This document shows, one piece after another, positions 62,066-64,000 of a DNA stretch of 64,000 nucleotides. A program made the position numbers and the translations under genes. Source of the DNA: Glaesserella sp041817755 (lineage in GTDB: Bacteria > Pseudomonadota > Gammaproteobacteria > Enterobacterales > Pasteurellaceae); contig NZ_JBGYBX010000039.1 of the NCBI RefSeq assembly GCF_041817755.1, positions 1-64,000 on the forward strand, written 5' to 3'. How positions within the stretch are numbered: position 1 is the first letter of the stretch; each line of letters starts with the position of its first letter. The notes under the pieces are model-generated. The model was not told the DNA's origin. It saw nothing but the letters and a program-made list of their open reading frames with translations, and made no database searches.

Positions 62066-62093
62066 TGTTTTACATTTTATTTAAGGACAACGT

Positions 62094-62306
62094 ATGTCAA
62101 AATTAACAGGCACTGTTAAATGGTTTAACTCCGTCAAAGGCTTTGGTTTCATTGCACCGGAACAAGGTGGTGATGATGTGTTCGTGCACTTTTCCGCCAT
62201 TATCAGCGAAAGTACTTATCGTAATTTAAAAGACGGCGATAAAGTAGAATTCGAAATCCAAGCTTCTGATCGTGGTCCTTCTGCGGTAAACGTGAAAGTA
62301 ATTTAA
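62094..62306 (+). CDS. CspA-family cold-shock protein
   Basis: 70-residue single cold-shock domain. RNP1 is KGFGFI (15-20) and RNP2 VFVHF (29-33). The sequence is nearer to CspC/CspE than to CspD, as it keeps HFSAI and GPSAVNV. It binds single-stranded RNA/DNA and melts RNA structure. TTAAGGA precedes the ATG. Monocistronic with its own terminator. Confidence 0.93.
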   Translation: MSKLTGTVKWFNSVKGFGFIAPEQGGDDVFVHFSAIISESTYRNLKDGDKVEFEIQASDRGPSAVNVKVI

Positions 62307-62321
62307 CCTTAAAATAAATAT

Positions 62322-62360
62322 AAAGCCATCAGTCATAAAACTCATGGCTTTTCTGTTTTT
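62322..62360. terminator. Terminator of the cold-shock gene
   Basis: AAAGCCAT/ATGGCTTT stem with a 14-nt loop, then TTCTGTTTTTTT on the plus strand. It faces the trxB end. Confidence 0.8.
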
Positions 62361-62367
62361 TTGGGAA

Positions 62368-63324
62368 TTAAGACTGTTTTTCTAAAAATTTCTCTGCATC
62401 CAACGCCGCCATACAGCCTGTTCCCGCCGAAGTAATTGCTTGACGATAATGATGATCCATCACGTCTCCTGCGGCAAATACTCCTTCCACGCTTGTTGCC
62501 GTTGTATTACCGTCCAACCCTGATTTCACCACGATATATCCGCTATTCAATTCAAGTTGACCGTTAAATATTTCCGTATTCGGCGAATGTCCGATGGCGA
62601 CAAATACACCGTCCAGCGTAATCTGTTCGTGTTGACCCGTTTGAGTACATTGAATTCGAACGCCCGTGACCCCCATCTCATCGCCAAGAACTTCATCTAA
62701 TACCTTGTGAGTATGTAGAATAATTTTACCCTCATCCACTTTTTTCATCAGTCTGTCGATCAAAATTTTCTCACTGCGAAACGTATCGCGACGGTGAATC
62801 AAATGTACTTGCGACGCCACATTCGAAAGATACAACGCTTCTTCAACGGCAGTATTTCCGCCACCGATAACGGCAACCGGTTTATTACGGTAAAAGAAAC
62901 CATCACAGGTTGCACAAGCCGATACGCCCCGTCCTTTATAATTTTCTTCGGAAGGTAAACCCAAATATTTGGCGGATGCGCCGGTTGCAATGATTAACGC
63001 ATCGCAGGTAAAAGTATTAAAATCCCCTTTTAAGATAAAAGGACGCTGTGATAAATCGACGCTGTGAATATGATCAAAAACAATTTCCGTCTCGAATTTC
63101 TCTGCGTGCTTTTGCAATTTATTCATTAAATCGCTTCCGGTAATCTCCCCGAATTCACCCGGCCAATTTTCAATCTCATTCGTTGTCGTTAATTGCCCGC
63201 CTTGTTGCATGCCGGTTACGAGAACGGGATGGAGATTCGCCCGTGCCGCATACACCGCAGCCGTGTAACCGGCAGGACCGGAACCTAAAATTAATAATTT
63301 TGCATGTTTTGTTTTCATCATCAT
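62368..63324 (-). CDS. trxB: Thioredoxin reductase
   Basis: FAD/NADPH enzyme, 318 residues (E. coli 321). FAD motif GSGPAGYTAA (14-23), redox pair Cys137/Cys140 in ACATCDGFF, NADPH motif GGGNTAVEEAL, and FAAGDVMD near the C-terminus. Three ATGs in a row follow AGGACA; the first is listed but the second or third has better spacing. It keeps thioredoxin reduced, possibly together with the thioredoxin-like CnoX encoded upstream. Confidence 0.96.
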   Translation of the reverse strand: MMMKTKHAKLLILGSGPAGYTAAVYAARANLHPVLVTGMQQGGQLTTTNEIENWPGEFGEITGSDLMNKLQKHAEKFETEIVFDHIHSVDLSQRPFILKGDFNTFTCDALIIATGASAKYLGLPSEENYKGRGVSACATCDGFFYRNKPVAVIGGGNTAVEEALYLSNVASQVHLIHRRDTFRSEKILIDRLMKKVDEGKIILHTHKVLDEVLGDEMGVTGVRIQCTQTGQHEQITLDGVFVAIGHSPNTEIFNGQLELNSGYIVVKSGLDGNTTATSVEGVFAAGDVMDHHYRQAITSAGTGCMAALDAEKFLEKQS

Positions 63325-63385
63325 TGTCCTAACTATGTTTCATCATTTGCAATATTTTGCCCCAAACCGACCGCTTGTCATACGC

Positions 63386-64000
63386 TTAATAGAGCAAAGA
63401 ATAGAGTTGGCGACGGAATTTCGGCACCAGCGGATCAGCATTGCCCATCGCAGACAAAACGGCTAAAAATTGGGTTTTAATTTCCCCGTTACCCGCCGTT
63501 AAATCCTTTTTCAGCCATTCGAATAAAAGCGATAACGCCTCTTCATTCCGCTTCACTTGATGAAGCTGATTCGCTAATTGTACCGCAATCTCCGGGGTTG
63601 GTGCTTTGGCATAATCGGCTTGTAGTTGCTGAATTTCCGGTGAATCCGCCGCCTGTTCAAGCAAATGGATCTGATCCTGTAGCCCTTGCCAACGGCTGTC
63701 TCGATCTTGAATCGGTATTTGCGCTAAAATGTCTCTTGCCTGCGCCACTTCTTTCATCGCAATGTAGGTTTCGGCATAAAGCAAAGCAAAGTCACTGTTC
63801 TTCTTCTCCGTTAATTCCCATGCCGATTTCAATAAAGGTAACGCCAGATCATATTGTTCCGCCTCCAAATATTCGAGAGCTTGATGAAATTGCAATTCCT
63901 CTTCTTTCGGCAGAATATTCCCTAGGCGGATGCGTAATTCTTGTTCGCTCAGCACACCGCGGATCGCATCTACGGGTTGACCGTTTGCAAAAAAGTAGCT
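63386..64000 (-). CDS. cnoX: Thioredoxin-like chaperedoxin CnoX (YbbN), C-terminal part
   Basis: The frame is open to the right edge, so the start and the thioredoxin CxxC region lie outside the window. What is visible (205 codons) begins with the end of a thioredoxin fold (FFANGQPVDAIRG) and continues into the TPR-like CnoX domain (PKEEELQFHQALEYLEAEQYDLALPLLKSAWEL, ending FRRQLYSLLY). E. coli CnoX protects proteins from overoxidation and passes them to GroEL. An internal GTG at 63955 is not the true start. An uptake core lies just downstream. Confidence 0.9.
   Translation of the reverse strand, partial: SYFFANGQPVDAIRGVLSEQELRIRLGNILPKEEELQFHQALEYLEAEQYDLALPLLKSAWELTEKKNSDFALLYAETYIAMKEVAQARDILAQIPIQDRDSRWQGLQDQIHLLEQAADSPEIQQLQADYAKAPTPEIAVQLANQLHQVKRNEEALSLLFEWLKKDLTAGNGEIKTQFLAVLSAMGNADPLVPKFRRQLYSLLY

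Noticed and set aside
1..64000. CRISPR array, prophage or integrated element
   Set aside because: No regularly spaced direct repeats, phage structural genes, integrases or transposase frames were seen; the tRNA cluster is not flanked by integrase genes.

Overview
The window is a stretch of ordinary, gene-dense chromosome from a Pasteurellaceae bacterium. About thirty exact copies of the 9-mer ACAAGCGGT (either strand) are scattered through it. This is the core of the Apl-type DNA uptake signal sequence, which points to the Actinobacillus pleuropneumoniae / Mannheimia / ducreyi branch rather than the Haemophilus influenzae branch (core AAGTGCGGT). I see no rRNA, CRISPR array, complete insertion sequence or prophage. 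I support 62 protein genes (one cut by the right edge) and four tRNAs. The species cannot be fixed from the sequence alone.

Layout. 0-5 kb: a palindrome-rich non-coding edge, cysZ, divergent zipA-ligA and a membrane protein. 5-11 kb: a small periplasmic protein, a nitroreductase, a BCCT osmolyte transporter, a PQQ-type sugar dehydrogenase and rhomboid protease GlpG. 11-19.3 kb: a DUF1269-like protein, pyrG, the trehalose operon treB-(VOC protein)-treC with a CRP site and a TreR-type operator, and malQ. 19.4-29 kb: a Slam-type outer-membrane protein without a neighbouring lipoprotein, a HAD phosphatase, comF with a competence-type (CRP-S) site, yjjV, a CstA-family transporter, htrA/degP and an O-acyltransferase. 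29-37 kb: the yfeABCD metal transporter, rsgA, doxX with a divergent LysR regulator, pgi and ubiK. 37.3-37.7 kb: tRNA Met-Leu-Gln-Gln. 37.9-44.7 kb: aroE-tsaC-yrdD-yqfB-recX-recA-pabC-pabB and a riboswitch-controlled thiB. 44.8-49.8 kb: ybeZ with an oxidoreductase, then copA-copZ and divergent cueR. 49.9-55.3 kb: recQ-cyaY-lexA and divergent plsB. 55.5-64 kb: mlaA, gloC, mepK, ldtD, prc, proQ, a cold-shock gene, trxB and a partial cnoX.

How the genes work together. Several blocks are coherent units: trehalose uptake and phosphotrehalose hydrolysis; Mn/Fe/Zn-type metal import; copper sensing and export through a 19-bp-spacer MerR promoter; the SOS pair recA and lexA, each with a perfect CTGT-N8-ACAG box; and an envelope block (mlaA, mepK, ldtD, prc, proQ). 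Natural competence is a thread through the window: uptake signals, comF with a CRP-S-like site, and a second, better CRP-S-like site about 60 bp upstream of the predicted recA start point.

Most notable observations: (1) a recA promoter that seems to combine a competence CRP-S site with an SOS box lying in the promoter spacer; (2) five intergenic units of exactly 58 bp, each made of two inverted uptake signals, four of which share a central TTTGCAAA and the fifth a TTTGAAAA variant; (3) a Slam without a substrate gene; (4) a BetT-like transporter with a betaine-type glycine motif; (5) a cold-shock gene whose mRNA appears to begin with a hairpin; (6) a TPP riboswitch with a visible Shine-Dalgarno-sequestering hairpin in front of a thiB that lacks thiPQ.
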